Of a DNA stretch of 64,000 nt, positions 1 through 12,264 are shown in pieces. The first letter of the stretch is position 1. The number at the start of each line of letters is the position of its first letter. The position numbers and the translations under genes are program-made. The notes beneath the pieces were generated by a model. The model made no database searches, was not told where the DNA came from, and saw only the letters and a program-made list of their open reading frames with translations. Origin of the DNA: Balaenoptera acutorostrata (lineage: Eukaryota; Chordata; Mammalia; Artiodactyla; Balaenopteridae); contig NC_080082.1 of assembly GCF_949987535.1 (NCBI RefSeq), positions 31,098,011 to 31,162,010 of the forward strand, read 5' to 3'.

Positions 1-115
1 ATAAACAGTATCAAGTACAGCACATTGAGAAGGAAAATGAGGCTACAGTGCACCTTTTAGTTTAATACAGAGCTTGTTTGTGAGAACCCAGCCTTGATAC
101 AAAAACAGGAGGGGT

Positions 116-408
116 GGGCTTCCCTGGTGGCGCAGTGGTTGACAGTCTGCCTGCCAATGCAGGGGACACGGGTTCGAGCCCTGGTCTGGGAGGATCCCAC
201 ATGCCACGGAGCAGCTGGGCCCGTGAGCCACAACTACTGAGCCTGCGCGTCTGGAGCCTGTGCTCCGCGGAAAGAGAGGCCGCGATAGTGAGAGGCCTGC
301 GCACCGCGATGAAGAGTGGACCCCACTTGCCACAACTAAAGAAAGCCCTCACACAGAAACGAAGACCCAACACAGCCATAAAAATAAATAAAATAAATAA
401 TAAAAAAA
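116..408 (+). mobile_element. CHR-type SINE (tRNA-derived), full length
   Basis: A non-autonomous retroposon of the cetartiodactyl CHR group. The tRNA-like head shows an A box (tggcgcagtgg, 128-138) and a B box (ggttcgagccc, 171-181), the internal RNA polymerase III promoter. The body ends in an AAATAA-rich tail and an A run. A perfect 15-bp target-site duplication (aaaaacaggaggggt) lies at 101-115 and 409-423, so both ends are fixed and the copy is not truncated. The duplication starts with an A run, as expected for L1-endonuclease-primed insertion. It belongs to the shorter body form, like the copies at 16069 and 45189. The open frames over it are by-products. Confidence 0.95.
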
Positions 409-423
409 AAAAACAGGAGGGGT

Positions 424-1795
424 TAAGGGAGAGACATACACTAGGAACAATATATTGCAAACAAGAGAACCCCAGAGTGCCCCCCTGCCTTTCCAGCAAG
501 GAATGTGTAAGAGCTGGGAACTTGGGGTTGCTGCAGGAAGTGTCACCCTCAGTTTGGTGACATCCCAGTTACTCAGGCCAGAGGCAGAGCAGAATTGGCC
601 TGCCTTTGTCAACGTCACCATCCAATTACTCTCCTTGTCTCTGGGATGAAGACAGCTGTGCATAGAAATATTCAGCAGACCTAAACTCTTGGGATTTTCA
701 GAAGGTGGATGTTATTTTTTGTTATTGTTAGGAATTGAAATGATGAGGAGGAGGGAAAGAACTAGTACTTTTGTCTTTTGTTTCCTTAAGAAAAGGGATT
801 ACAATGAGTGTTTTAAAATATTTTTCTTTCTTTTTCTTTTAGCTTTGTCTGAAGCAAGGAAACCCTCCATATGATATACATTCAAGTGTGAGTTTAGTAC
901 TTAGTGACTAAATGACTCAGGAAAGACTATCACGGTATCTCTCATTCCGCTGGTATCTCTCAACCCAGCTCATCCCAAGCCCGAACCTAAACTATCCGTC
1001 AACTCCTGTCCATTCACAGCTTTGTCAATCCCCCAAATTCAGCTGTGGTTGTTGGGGGGTGGGAGGTACACAGTAAGAGGATGTTAAGTACTCAAACTCT
1101 CGTGGACTTTTAGACGGTATCATTATCTCATCCCGACCTTGTGATTTTTCCAGAAGCCTAACGTCCTATAATCATGTTTCTCTTTTGCTAGTATTAACCT
1201 TTCGGTGACTTCTTTCTTTTCTCGCTCTTTCTCTCTCATAACTACCCTCTGTTAATCAATTGTGCACTGCAGATGGGGTCAAGGAAACCTACTTCCTCCT
1301 CGGATAGCCTCCAATGTTTCTACTCTTGGGGATAAAAGTGCTTTAAATGGAGTTATAGTCTAGGAAATCAATATATGATTACTGCAAAGATTTGTATTGA
1401 TTGCCCTGTTGCATTGCAAAAAGGCTAAAGAAAAATGGCATGGCACATTTGCCTTCAATTTCTACTCCACAGAGTTTGTTGTGAATGTTTGGGGCAAGAA
1501 GAAAATGCTGGAACTTTATTTGATGACCTAAAGTTTTCATCATTCAATCCACTTGCTTCTCTCTCTACCCGAGAAAACACTTCATTATAACTCCCTTGGC
1601 TTCCAGTCTATAATACTGGTGACATCAGGGACTCCCAGGAGAGAGCTGAAGGGTGTCTACTCCCCACAAGGGGGCTGAGTCCGAAACTGCTGGTTCCCTT
1701 CCTATAGCATCCATCCTCCTCTTCCCCCTCCCTTACCGCATCCTGCTTTTGTTGGGAGCAGTACTGTACTCAGCTGAAAAATATTTCTGTTTCCT
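424..1795. other. No gene or repeat recognised
   Basis: About 1.4 kb of apparently unique sequence following the first SINE. No frame looks coding, there is no CpG cluster, and I recognise no repeat family. Confidence 0.4.
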
Positions 1796-2135
1796 GTATC
1801 AACAGGTGTGACTAAGTGATGAACTTCTGACTAATGGCATCTAGGTGGAGGTTGTTGGGTAAGGGCTTCTGGGGAAGTTCCTTCAAAGGGGGGGAAGGGG
1901 ATGATTCCATTGCCAGACACATTTGTATTTCTCCCCTTTCTTCCTTCTTCCAACCTGGAATGTAGCTGAGACATTAGGAGCTGGAGCAGTTCTCTTGTGA
2001 CCATGAAGGAAACCTGAAAATAGAAGCCACTTCAAAAGCCTGGCAGAGCAGAAAGACTGAAGGAACCGCGAACATCGGTGGTGTTGTGGAGCACCCATAA
2101 TGGCCCTAGTCTTTGTGGGTTTCTCTCAAATGAAG
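1796..2135 (+). mobile_element. Old LTR-like interspersed repeat fragment
   Basis: The order of phrases, a mid-part like 'gaccatgaaggaaacc' near 2000 followed by 'gcagagcagaaagactg' near 2045, is that of a common old mammalian interspersed repeat that resembles MaLR/ERVL LTRs. I cannot name the subfamily. Related phrases recur at 8471-8870 and 24225-24510 and, reversed, at 25865-26545. There is no internal retroviral gene. Confidence 0.3.
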
Positions 2136-2414
2136 GAAATATAAATCCCTATAAGGTTGAAGACACTGTCTTTCAGGTCTGCGATATTTGCAGCCAAACG
2201 TGAGACACTTCTCCTACAAAATGCCTGATTATTATGTCCTCAATGTCACAACGACTAATAAAAATGAGTTATGTTTATCTTTAGGGTTAATGTCATATGC
2301 AATGGCCACTGGGTGGTCCAGATACTTTATGGTGTCTGTAATCATTTAGTTGCTTTTCTAATCATTAGAAAATATATAATCCCTATAGTTGAGGATGCAC
2401 TATAGTAATACAGT

Positions 2415-2452
2415 CATTTATTTGTTTATTTATCTATTTGTTTGTTTATTTA
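2415..2452. repeat. (TTTR)n low-complexity tract
   Basis: Degenerate tetranucleotide of TTTA, TTTG and TCTA units in AT-rich sequence. No element boundary was recognised around it. Confidence 0.7.
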
Positions 2453-2532
2453 AGATTTCAGCTAAGCCAGCACTGGATTTTTTAAAAACATTTATTATAT
2501 ATAAAGCACAAACTTACAAGTACAGTTCTTTT

Positions 2533-2656
2533 GTTTTGTTTTGTTTGGCTGCACTGCTGGCTTGTGGGATCTTAGTTTCTCGGCCAGGGATTGAACCTGG
2601 ACCCCCAGCAGTGAGAGCACAGAGTCCTAACCACTGGACCGCCAGGGAATTCCCAA
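2533..2656 (-). mobile_element. CHR-1-type tRNA-derived SINE, reversed
   Basis: Read on the minus strand it begins tgggaattccctggcggtcc and has a B box (plus-strand gggattgaacc at 2587-2597), then runs into a short TTTTG-type tail that appears as T-rich sequence at 2527-2547. It lacks the long second half of the CHR copies elsewhere here. Flanks tacagttctttt (2521-2532) and tacagtctttt (2660-2670) are a probable target-site duplication of about 11 bp with one indel. This is an older, shorter tRNA-Glu-like SINE type. Confidence 0.85.
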
Positions 2657-2719
2657 TAATACAGTCTTTTAAAAGTTCAGTATATCTTTGTTATTTTTAG
2701 CTGTACAGCCTCCATTTCC

Positions 2720-3125
2720 CTTTCTTATTACTTCTAGTAATAGGACTCCAATTTTCTTTTGGGAAATTGCTCCCCCCCAGTAGTGGGCAGTCTTAGTGGG
2801 ACTGCCATCAAGATACTCTGGCCTCCCCCAGCTGAGAAGCGAGTGCAAGATCCAGGCTGGGCCCCATCAGACTTTGATTCTTGAGTTGAGCAGAGCTTAT
2901 TCCTTCCTGAGAAGTGTACATGCTTTCCTACTGCCCAGATCCTAGGAGCTGCACTTCTTCCTCTCCTGTCTGAGCTGTTTTTCATGGATGCTGTAAACCA
3001 CCCCATAGCCTTTCATAAAGAGAACCTCTCCTTCCTGCCATTTTTTTTTTTTTTTTTTTTTTTGCTTAAGTTAGCCAGTATTTGTTTCTGTTGCTTGCCA
3101 CCAAAGAATTCTAATGCAGAAACTA
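2720..3125 (+). mobile_element. Unclassified old interspersed repeat, possibly LTR-like
   Basis: The 3' part (ttaagttagccagtatttg near 3065, then 'gttgcttgccaccaaaga') resembles the 3' ends of old mammalian LTR-like repeats. A pure T run lies inside it. The family name and the left boundary are uncertain. Confidence 0.3.
3041..3063. repeat. (T)23 homopolymer
   Basis: Uninterrupted run of 23 T. It could be an expanded internal T tract or the tail of a reversed retroposon too short to see. No SINE head follows it on the minus strand. Confidence 0.9.
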
Positions 3126-3884
3126 TCATTGGAAGGGAACTATGAGGCAGCCACTTTCCTTTTGTTTAAAAGAAGGTCTCAAGAAAGTAATTTCCAGCCT
3201 CTGCCTGGGGAAGGTAATGCCCAGCCGAGGGCAGAGTCTGCCCAGGGACTCCAGGGTCACACAGGGCAAACCGCTCTGACTCCTTGCTTCGGAAGGCGCT
3301 GTACTCAAGTCTCAATAGGACGCAGCATGTTTGCTGCAACAAAATCATCCCACGAAATAATAAAATTTGTTTGGGTTTTTCTATGAATAAATTTGAAGTC
3401 TATTTTCCAAAATTAAGGGACCCAGGAAACCAGTTCTTTGTCTTACTGAAAAACCAACAGATACCTGACATCATTTAATGCAGAGCCCAATACCTAAAAG
3501 TAGGGAAACTGAGTTCTTACTGAATATAAGAATTGCAGAATGAGCACACCCTAACCCTAAGGCTTCAAGGCCCATTTAGAGAGTTCTGGAATAAGAGGTA
3601 TTTTATTATTATAAATTAAGAGAGGGAGCTTCCAAAAGCCTCTGCTTTATAGGCAGCTTTATACTCATTACTACAGAGTTCCTCCTAATGGCTAAAGTGC
3701 CTAAGCAATTTAAATTTTTCATTGAATACGGACAGAAGTTGCTGATTACGGAGTTTACTGACAACTTCAGCGCCAATGGACTACTACAACGTTTCCTTTA
3801 AAAACTTCAGCTTAAATAGAAGGTGATATTAAATTAGGAGAAAAGTGTAATTTTAGTAATATAATAGTAATACTGATAAAAGGC
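3126..3884. other. No gene or repeat recognised
   Basis: Mixed sequence without a recognised element. Two adjacent CCCTAA units near 3548-3560 are too few to be called telomeric repeat. Confidence 0.4.
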
Positions 3885-4062
3885 AACCTTTAGTTGCTTC
3901 CTGTTCCAAAAACTTTAAATATATAAAGTAATGTAATACTCATAATAATCCATGACGTAAGTACTACGATGATCTCCTCTATTCAGATGGGGAAAAATGA
4001 GGCAGAGAGGTTAAGTAACTTGCCCAATGTCATTTAGTTTGTACACAGAAGAACCAGGATAA
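3885..4062 (-). mobile_element. MIR SINE, reversed
   Basis: Core phrases of reversed MIR are visible: a diverged 'gatgaggaaactgaggc'-like stretch near 3985-4005 and 'gagaggttaagtaacttg' at about 4005-4022. Substitutions and gaps fit an ancient mammal-wide copy. Confidence 0.7.
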
Positions 4063-4119
4063 ATCTCAACACTGCTGAGATAAAACTGTATATTCCTCCT
4101 ACACTGCGGCTGGTGACAT

Positions 4120-4630
4120 AAAATACTGTATCTAGTCCAGGAAGCAATTTGGTCACGTAAGGCAAAAAGCCACACACATGTTTATACCTTTTACTCAGTA
4201 AGTACACGTCTAATAATATATTCCAGGGAAACAATCTAAATGAAGAAAACACCTAAAGAGATTTTTATTGCAGCATTATTCATAAGAGTGAAACTAAGCA
4301 GAAGTAACCCAACTTTTCAATAACGGGAACTGCTTAAATAAAATACACTATTGAAACTTAATGGATTATTATCATCATTAAAATGCATAACGATTAAATT
4401 ATAAAACAACATGGGAGACACTGGTGTTAAACAAAAAAGCAGAATACAAAATTATACCTATTCAACGATGACACCTATATTCAACATTGTATTCATATGG
4501 CCCATGGCTGGAAATTAACTTCAAAATGAAAATGGTTGTATTAGGACAGTGGGACTGTGGCTAAATGCTCCCCGCCCCACCTCTGGTTTTTCTCTATCAT
4601 TTTTAAAATCTCAAGAAGGGTGAAAAATGA
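4120..4630 (+). mobile_element. Ancient L1 (L1M class) 3' end fragment
   Basis: Contains the degraded end of L1 ORF2 and 3' UTR in order: a 'gcagcattattcataa' phrase at about 4271, a 'taaataaa..actattg' phrase near 4335, and the closing 'gtgttaaacaaaaaagcag' and 'caaaattatacctattc' phrases near 4425-4465. Many stops and indels interrupt any frame. It belongs to the L1ME/L1M4-like group. Confidence 0.7.
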
Positions 4631-6835
4631 CGCAGGAAAAATGCTTCCAAGAAAGGAAGAGAAATGGCACCAAGCTTCCACTGCCCCCGGATGCTTCTGG
4701 ATCTTGATTGGGAAAGTCTATCGTCACCCCTTCACTGTAGATTAACTAGAAAGCTCCGAAGGAAGGGAAGCTTAGCCACGCAAGGCTCTTTATCCAGTCA
4801 AGGTAAATGAAGTTCGGCTGGTCAGGAGAATAAATAAGATTAGTTATGGGCTCCAGGTCATCCACTCATGGAGGTCAGCGAGTGTGAGGTTATTATCCTT
4901 GGTAGAAAAGCAGCAAAATAGCATTAAGGAATAAATTAATGAAAAAGGTAGAAGATTATTTGAACTAAAGCCCTAATCAGTTTAGAGATTTCACTCAACT
5001 GCTCTACTGGCTATCAGTCAAGCTCACAAAACAAATATGCTTGTTCTCTTAAGTAATTCCGGGAGATCTCCCTTTCTTGCTTCAAAGACATCCAATCTAA
5101 GGAAAGTCATGAATAAAGTTACGCCAGTTTGCTGTTACACCTCATACAAAACCCACCGAAGCATTAAGGTGCATTCTACTAAAATAGTAAAGCAGACTAT
5201 TTATACTAGACACATAATTGCTAGTCCTATTTGGCCTCTGATTCCAAATAGAACATCGTTCTATACCCATTCAGAAACGCTGAATTCACCAATGTGCAAA
5301 CTGCATATTTTATTAAATAAACACAAACTGGGAGATAATGACATACATTTGTTTTCATTACAAGGAGTAATGCAATATTTCTCCAAGGCTTACTGCATTA
5401 GCATTTCTTGCCACGTTTCAAATGCCTTTGAACTTTCTGAAAAGCTACATCTGTTAGCTCCCGCGTATACAGCCAAAAGTTACCAAGTGAATTAAGTTTT
5501 AATATAAATTGCTTTGTTCACTATTAAGATTGATGTTGGACACACTGTACTGTAAGTTGCAAAGTGCAATTACAATTCGTTGCAATTATCTGTGGTTGTT
5601 AATAGCACAAGATAGCATGTCACTTTCTACGGAGTGTATAATTTATCACTTGTGTGTTTTTTTTCTTCATGAACTCTTGTGGTATTCCAAATGTATAATC
5701 TTGTTGTATTTATTTCCCAGTGGTCCAACAAAATGCACAGCAAGTGCTGACTAGAACAAACTAAAAAGCACTGCTATTGACAAGCCGTCACTTGAGCGGT
5801 AATGAACATTCTGCCTCTACTTTCACCTCAACCAACCGGCAGCTTTAATTTACGATAAAGCAAAGGAGAGGCAACCTCCAGGTTTATTATACCCTCAGTG
5901 CTGTTTCAAATAAAGTAATTAGAAGGTCAAGAGACAGGTCTGGAAAGCCAAATATAAATGCAACCCTTCTGTACCGACACTGGAAAAAAAAAAAAGAAAA
6001 AAGCCTAGCGTGTTCAAAGAGCGTTTTATCCATCTTTCTTCTCCAGAGAGGGGCAAGTCAATTTTTTTTTTTCCAATACTACCGTAACCAATCAGAAACA
6101 GTGGCAACTCCTTTCTTTCACTCTCTAATCTGCTCCATATGGACTAAGGGCAGCACACCTAAGAGATACTGTCCTTAGGAGAACGTGATGAACTAGTCCC
6201 CCAAAACTGTTCTGAACTATAAACTTAGGACAGGTGATTTGTTTTTATTTTATTTTTTAATAAAGAAAAATTCAGTAGGTGAATGATGGAAAGGTTCTGG
6301 AGAAACCCTAATAATGTAACAAGAGCCCCCCCTTCCCCCCAAGAAAACTTTAAAAATCTATTTTAAAAACCTTTTGCTTAAAATTTTTTCTTGAAAAAAG
6401 CATCTGAGGGAAAGGAGTTGACTTGGGAAAAAAATTACTCTTTCATTATATTTTGTTATCAGCGATGGAAAAAACAATTATAATAAACTAGCATGCTGTT
6501 TCTAATGAATTGTCTGTTATTCTTCATTTCCAAGGCTCCTAATTTTACATACGTTGTAATCTGTTTGCTAACCTCTCTCGACCTTTTTGTCTCCTATATA
6601 ACAATGACACCACGCTAAAAAAAAAAGGCTGTGAAACGCAATGGACCTTGACTTTATATCCAGTCTACCTTTTGGGGAGTAAGTTAGAAAATTTTAAGGA
6701 CCACATTCTCCCTTCTAAGCCAGCTGCCTTCAAACATTTTCATCCATGGATCACTTTAGTGAGAGATGAAGTCCCAGGAATCTATGCCACCTTTCTCCAT
6801 TAGCCTACAGTTTCAAACCCTCTTCCTGGTCCCTA
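4631..6835. other. Repeat-poor unique stretch
   Basis: About 2.2 kb without a recognised repeat. It contains a 152-codon open frame (5037-5495, plus strand) that resembles no family I know and has no low-complexity or exon-like border signals. In AT-rich DNA of this length such a frame can arise by chance. Repeat-poor stretches like this may hold conserved non-coding elements. Confidence 0.4.
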
Positions 6836-6945
6836 AATGAAGGGAAGGGGTAGGGAGGAGGACTGAAGAGTAGAAAGGGAAGAGGGGAAGGAAGTGCCAA
6901 GGGCAGGAGGGAGAGAAGGCGAGGCCAAGAAGGAGACTAAACCAG
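6836..6945. repeat. Purine-rich tract
   Basis: Nearly all A and G on the plus strand (GGAAGGGG, GGGAGGAGG and similar motifs). It is low-complexity sequence with no unit structure. Confidence 0.6.
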
Positions 6946-8470
6946 AACTCGACCAGCTTCTGCACAAGTAGCTCTAGGATAGTTACCAAATGATACAAAT
7001 CATTCTCGGTGTCATAACCTATAAAAACGCTAATAGCTACGTGAAGGCTATCACATTCATCTTGATCCACCTCTTTTGGGGGACTGTGAGGCACACGCTC
7101 CCAAAGCCTTTTTGAAATAGCATTTCGTTGTGTCATTTTTGCTTCAAGTACTTTATCACTGTCTGTCCAAGCAGTTGGTATAATTACACCTGATTATGTA
7201 AGTGGTGGAAATGTATGTAATCTCATAGTTAGAACATGTAATTATGTTGTAAAAATCCTTATGAAACTGTAAAACAAAAAGCACACAAGAATAGTAGGTG
7301 GGGTTTCTTTTCCTTCTCTCTTTTTTTTTTTTTCTTTTGATCCTCACCCAGAAAAACAACTGAAGCAATGACTCCATCATGGTGTGGTAGGAAATGGGTA
7401 CCTCTGGGGCCCTCATCTACCTGGGTGAAGGAATGGGCAGCTTTGATCCAAGATCACCTTAATATCCCTGAGGCCAAACAGTATTTGCAAGTCAGGCACT
7501 AATATAGAGACAACATCTGTATCCTATGACCAACTGTATCTATGAAATGCAAAATAGTACATTTTCTGAGGCATACAGCATCTAGGCTGATTTCTTCAAC
7601 CCAGGAACATGGTTTTTTTTTTTTTTTTTTCTGTTGTTGCTTAAAAAATTTTTTTTCTTATTTATTTTACACTAAAATATAATGTTCCTAAATAATCTGT
7701 ACCATGAGTGGGGAAATAGGTGCAGAAATAAACTAGATTGTTTTCAAAATACTCTTTGAGGCAGGAATTTCAGCCATTTTCTGCAAGGAGATAAAACAAG
7801 AAGTATGTGACTGACCTGAATTCCTCAATCCCCCTCTTCTACCCTGGTCTTCCCCTGGAGGTGCTAATGAGGAATGAAAACGTTCACCATGCTGGGCTGT
7901 GCAGTGGAATCAGATGCACAGAGCCTGAGACATTCACACTGGACAGCAAGGCTTGTTTCATCAGGTTGTAAACCTTCAGTCTCAGCAGAAACCCTGACGA
8001 TGGCATTACTAGATGTCAAATCTCTACCGAACAGGAAATTCTCCAATTTCTACCTCTTCCCCATAGGAGACCTCGGCCCCAAAGGTATATAAAAATAGAG
8101 GAGTTCCCGGTTTCTGTCTTCGGGGCTCAGCACTGAGGTCGGTTTTTAGGAAAATGTAAAGGAAACACACCACCGTACACGAGGACTTTGCAAGGACTGC
8201 CCAGTACGGGGCAAAGCCCAGTACTTGCATACATTTTGCATATATTCATTAAATACGTGAACTGTTACTAAAGAATTTCCAGTGGTTCTGAGAGTGTGCC
8301 AGAGACTGAAGAAAGAAAAGCATAGTGTCTGTGGGAGGTACTGTTGGTTGCCTCCCCAGCAACCATTTCCTTCTTGCTCCTTGCTAACAGAACTTCTATT
8401 TTATTCAACATTCAGAGCAAATGGACTCCAATGCCAGCTCAGGAGGAAGTCTTGGTTAATAAGCCAATCA
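6946..8470. other. No gene or repeat recognised
   Basis: Contains an 18-T run at 7613-7630 and a pyrimidine-rich patch near 7310-7340. No coding signal. I recognise no retroposon body beside the T run. Confidence 0.4.
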
Positions 8471-8870
8471 TGGTGTTTCCACCTCCCTTGCCAGTCTTTG
8501 GTTTAGGAGGAGACATGTGACCCAGATCTGGACTATGAGACCAGAGGGAAGGTCAACTGGGAGTTCCTTCGAAGCATTTTCGCACTCTGGAGAAGGAGAC
8601 ACTAGAAGGGTTGATGTCTTTCCATTGCCGTTGCTTCTACATCTGGATGTGATGCCTGGAGCGGCTGCAGCCATTTGAAAGACAAAGGAAGCCAGCATAA
8701 GGGTAAAGGTTCCAGTGGCAGAACTTAGAAGAATCCAGGTATTCAGTGACATCATTGGGCCTATGACCATATCAACCTACAGCTGTCCTACTTCTGAACT
8801 TCCTGTAATGTGAGATAATAATCACCCTTGTTTCAGCCAACTTGAGTCAGAGCACAATTTGATACTGTAC
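8471..8870 (+). mobile_element. Old LTR-like interspersed repeat
   Basis: Phrase order matches the family seen at 24225-24510: 'gacatgtgacccagatctgg' (about 8511), 'ctgcagccatttgaa' (about 8665), 'gtgacatcattgggcc' (about 8746), then a diverged 'aataatcacccttgtttcag' end (about 8820). I cannot name the subfamily. The layout resembles a solitary LTR of the MaLR/ERVL type. No internal genes are seen. Confidence 0.35.
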
Positions 8871-8984
8871 CCATTTGACCATTATGGAAGGCTAGCATTT
8901 ATATTCTTAGTTTAGCTACAAGCATAACAACACATCTGAATTTAAATCTCATTCATGAAAACTAAATTGGTATCTGCATACATT

Positions 8985-9410
8985 ACTGGTGGGGTTTTTT
9001 AAATTGGTATAATCCTCTTGGAGAGCAGTTTGTCAATATGTATCAAGAGTTATAAAGAAGCTTATAAATTTTGATCCAGTATTTCACTTTGGGCAATTTA
9101 TCTCAGGGAAATAATCCAAAACATGGAGACATATATACTCTATATTTGACAGAGTATTATGCCTCCATTAAAAATGATGATTAAAACTGTTAGTAAAGTG
9201 AAAAATAATTATGACAAGTGAAAAAAAAGACTATAATAATAATAACACTAAAACAACAATGCTCAACATGCGTGTAGGTTTAAGAGCTCAACATGTGTGT
9301 AACAAAAAAATGGTTACAGAGTTGGTGTCATGGTGGGAGATTATGGGTGAGTTATTTTTGCCTGTTCTTTTGTTTCCAAATTTCCTAAATAGAAGAAATA
9401 TATATATTTG
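8985..9410 (+). mobile_element. Ancient L1 (L1M class) 3' fragment
   Basis: Recognisable L1 tail phrases: 'ttggagagcagtttgtcaat' (about 9019), 'caatttatctcagggaaata' (about 9096) and 'cctccattaaaaatgatg' (about 9162). The end is loosely L1M-like. Inside it a 16-bp phrase (gctcaacatgcgtgta, 9261-9276) is repeated with one change at 9286-9301. Confidence 0.65.
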
Positions 9411-11068
9411 AAATTTCCACCCTGCATTATTCAGCTGCTTAGTACAATTTGTGGGCTACGCTGATGGAAAATGTCTGGAGAGGGAGATTGGGTTAGCCTG
9501 GGGAAAAGACTTGAGGCAGATGCAGAAAGCTCATTAGCACCAGGATTTCTTCACAACTAGTTGGAATTTTTTCCTCTAAATTCTGACTTTTCTTTCTCTT
9601 TCTTTCCTTTTTTTTTTTTTTAAAGAGATGATTATTCCATGATTTGAGTAAGGTGAATAATAATAGTTAACAAGTATGGGATGGTGAGCTAACACACCAT
9701 CACTGAAAGAAGCCCATTGGGGAAAATTCCTACTTCTAAATAAGAGAAAGGAAATGCCAACTGCTTTGATTCGAGTGTTCTGCTTCAGAATAAATTTGCC
9801 CAGAAGCACAGAGGGGTACAAGGTGGGGACTGCGAGGTATTAGGGCATTTAAAAAAATTAAAAAATAAAAGCAGGGACATAGATGCTTCTTCTAGTTCTA
9901 AGCTAACAACAGCACTATTGACAGAATCCCAAAGAAGCTCACGATATTCCACATAATTAAGAGGGATTGTTGGCATCAGAGGGGCCAGAAATGTCCTGTA
10001 GATTAACTGCTGACTTCATTGCTAATGACTGCCCAATTTCTTTAGACTAATTGGTGCAATCTACATTTCTGCAGCAAAGATGAAGTATCAACTTGATTTG
10101 GTGTCGATAAAAAATTGATGGATGCTTCTGACTGCTACTTCTCAACAATACACGGATTATTACTACCATAATTATCATAAATGACAAAACATGGGCAAGT
10201 GGTGATTACAAGTCTAATTCTATCTTGAGGTTTTAATGGCATAAACCACTCAGGCTTTACACTCATGATTTACTGCATCATCAAAATCCCTGAAAGGATT
10301 ACTCTTGGGTGAATGCCACTCATTATCTTACCAATAATGCATTGGTTGGGCCCAACATGAAACAAATAATCAAGACTGAGTTCTTGGAGAAGCCCTTTTA
10401 AAATATTTAAATCTCTAGTTTTAGAAGGAGGCATGTACCTGCCAAAATCTTCCTCTTCATTTCTGGACGTTAGAGTTGTATTTTGCTCTGACATGTACAG
10501 AGGCTGGGTATCTCTGTGTCATACAACAGCCTACGAAGCTTCGTGCCAAAGCCTGGAGATGCTGTTATCACCTCGGTCATTGCCAACCAAGCACTACCAG
10601 AGTGCCGTGGACCAGGCAGAGAGAAAACGTTATAAACCTCACGTGCTCCCCGCCTGACTGAGCACAAACACTAGACCTGCAGGAATTGGGGGAAGAGGAC
10701 AGGGAGGAAGGCAGAGAGGAGGAATTTGTTGTTATTTGGGGGAAATGCACAGAATACCCTGTGCTACAATAAAAGCCATTTAGGTTGCTGCAGAGGCACC
10801 TCCAGTACTAGGGAGACCGTAGATTGGGAATGCAAAATAAAATGCCCCCAAAGCCCAGGTGGGCAACCAAAGAGTAAACACAGCAAAAGTGAGGGGTAGT
10901 AGCAATCAGGCAAGAGATATCCCCTGTAAAACGGGCAGCTACCCACTGCTGCCAAGTGACTGTTGCCAGGTGGAAGGGTACCAGTATTGTCCAATCTTCT
11001 GTTGTTTTTTTTTCCAAGAGCAGTCAGACTTGTATGAAATATCCAGGTTTTAAAATGTTGGCAGACAA
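9411..11068. other. No gene recognised
   Basis: Contains a pyrimidine tract (about 9587-9622). The last 60 bases before the L1 at 11069 look like part of an older element, but I could not assign it. Confidence 0.35.
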
Positions 11069-11856
11069 TCACCAAAAAGTCTACAATAATAAATGCTGGA
11101 GAGGGTGTGGAGAAAAAGGAACCCTCCTACACTGTTGGTGGAAATGTAAAATGGTGCAGACGCTAGGGAAAACAGTGTGAAGGTTCCTTAAAAAACTAAA
11201 AACAGCATTACCATATGATCCAGCAATCCCACTCCTGAGCATATATCTAAAGAAAACTCTAATTCGAAAAGATACATGCACCCCAGTGTTCACAGCAGCA
11301 CTATTTACAATAGACAAGACACGGAAACAACCTAAACATCCATCAACAGATGAACGGATAAAGAAGATGTGGTATATTTATACAATGGAATATTACTCAG
11401 CCATAAAAAAGAATGAAATAATGCCATTTGCAGCAACATGGATAGACTTAGAGATTATCATACTAAGTAAGTCAGAAAGAAAAAGACAAATATCATGATA
11501 CTCCTTATATTTGGAATGTAAAAAAAAATGATACAAATGAACTTATAAACAAAACAGAAATAGACCCACAGACATAGAAAACAAACGTATGGTTACCAAA
11601 GGGGAAGGGGAGGAGGGATAAATTAGGAGTTTGGGATTAACATATACACACTACTATATGTAAAATAGATAACCAACAAGGACCTACTGTATAGCATAGG
11701 GAACTATATTCAATATTCTGTAATAACCTATAAGGGAAAAGAATCTGAAGAAAAAAAGTATATATATGTATAACTGAATCACTTTGCTGTATACCTGAAA
11801 CTACCACAACATTGTATATCAACTATACTTCAATTAAAAAAAAATTTTTATTAAAA
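11069..11856 (+). mobile_element. 5'-truncated L1, C-terminal ORF2 plus 3' UTR
   Basis: The L1 enters at the ORF2 C-terminal region and runs through the 3' UTR, with its 'aaggacctactgtatagca' phrase near 11680 and 'actgaatcactttgctgta' near 11774, to an A-rich tail. A degenerate 17-bp target-site duplication (aaaatgttggcagacaa at 11052-11068, aaaatgttagcaaacaa at 11857-11873, 15 of 17 matching) brackets it. The insert is therefore moderately old. A MIR follows directly downstream. Confidence 0.9.
11076..11498 (+). pseudogene. L1 ORF2 C-terminus, broken by one stop
   Basis: Degenerate end of the L1 endonuclease/reverse-transcriptase protein. A single reading frame runs through the whole piece. 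The C-terminal cysteine motif C-x3-C-x7-H-x4-C is intact ([10 protein letters not shown]...HCWWKCK, start near 11091). An in-frame TGA at 11178-11180 replaces the tryptophan expected in the TVWRFLK segment. After it the frame continues through PYDPAIPLL and [10 protein letters not shown] to its stop at 11496-11498. There is no endonuclease or polymerase domain, so it is non-functional. Confidence 0.9.
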
Positions 11857-11881
11857 AAAATGTTAGCAAACAACTGCGTTT

Positions 11882-12118
11882 TTTAACATAATGGTTAAGA
11901 GAATGGATTCTTGGACCAGACTGTCTGAAGTTGGAGGTTAGCTGTGCTAACATGTGGGACACATTACTTAATCTGAATGTCACTTTTCCTTACATTTAAA
12001 TGGGGATAGTAATTGCCACCACTTTATGGAGTTGTTTTGAGGATAAAATGAAGGAATAAAGGAAGGTGCATAAAATAATCCTGATACAGAGTAATTGCTC
12101 CATGGCTACTATTGTTAC
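11882..12118 (+). mobile_element. MIR SINE
   Basis: Plus-strand MIR, nearly full length. The head is 'taatggttaagagaatgg' (about 11890). Next come the core 'acattacttaatctgaatgt' (about 11962), 'aaatggggatagtaat' (about 11998) and the tail 'gagtaattgctccatgg' (about 12090). Confidence 0.7.
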
Positions 12119-12264
12119 CTGAGGCTAGACTTGGCCTCCTGGCTCTTAGTTTGTGACCTCTGCAGTAGGAAGAAATGATATATGAGGTAAGATAGAAAAA
12201 TAGCCCAGAGCAACCACTCTGAGGCTGACCACATGAGCTGGAAGTCTGTTTTCCCCACTTGCTG

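Noticed and set aside
128..181. tRNA gene-like A and B boxes
   Set aside because: They belong to the SINE head; the sequence does not fold into a full cloverleaf tRNA and is followed by the SINE body.
3548..3560. CCCTAACCCTAA telomere-like units
   Set aside because: Only two units, expected by chance; not an interstitial telomere.
5037..5495. 152-codon open frame in repeat-free sequence
   Set aside because: It resembles no protein family I know and has no exon border, Kozak or codon-bias support. In 64 kb of AT-rich DNA read in six frames, about one frame of this size is expected by chance.
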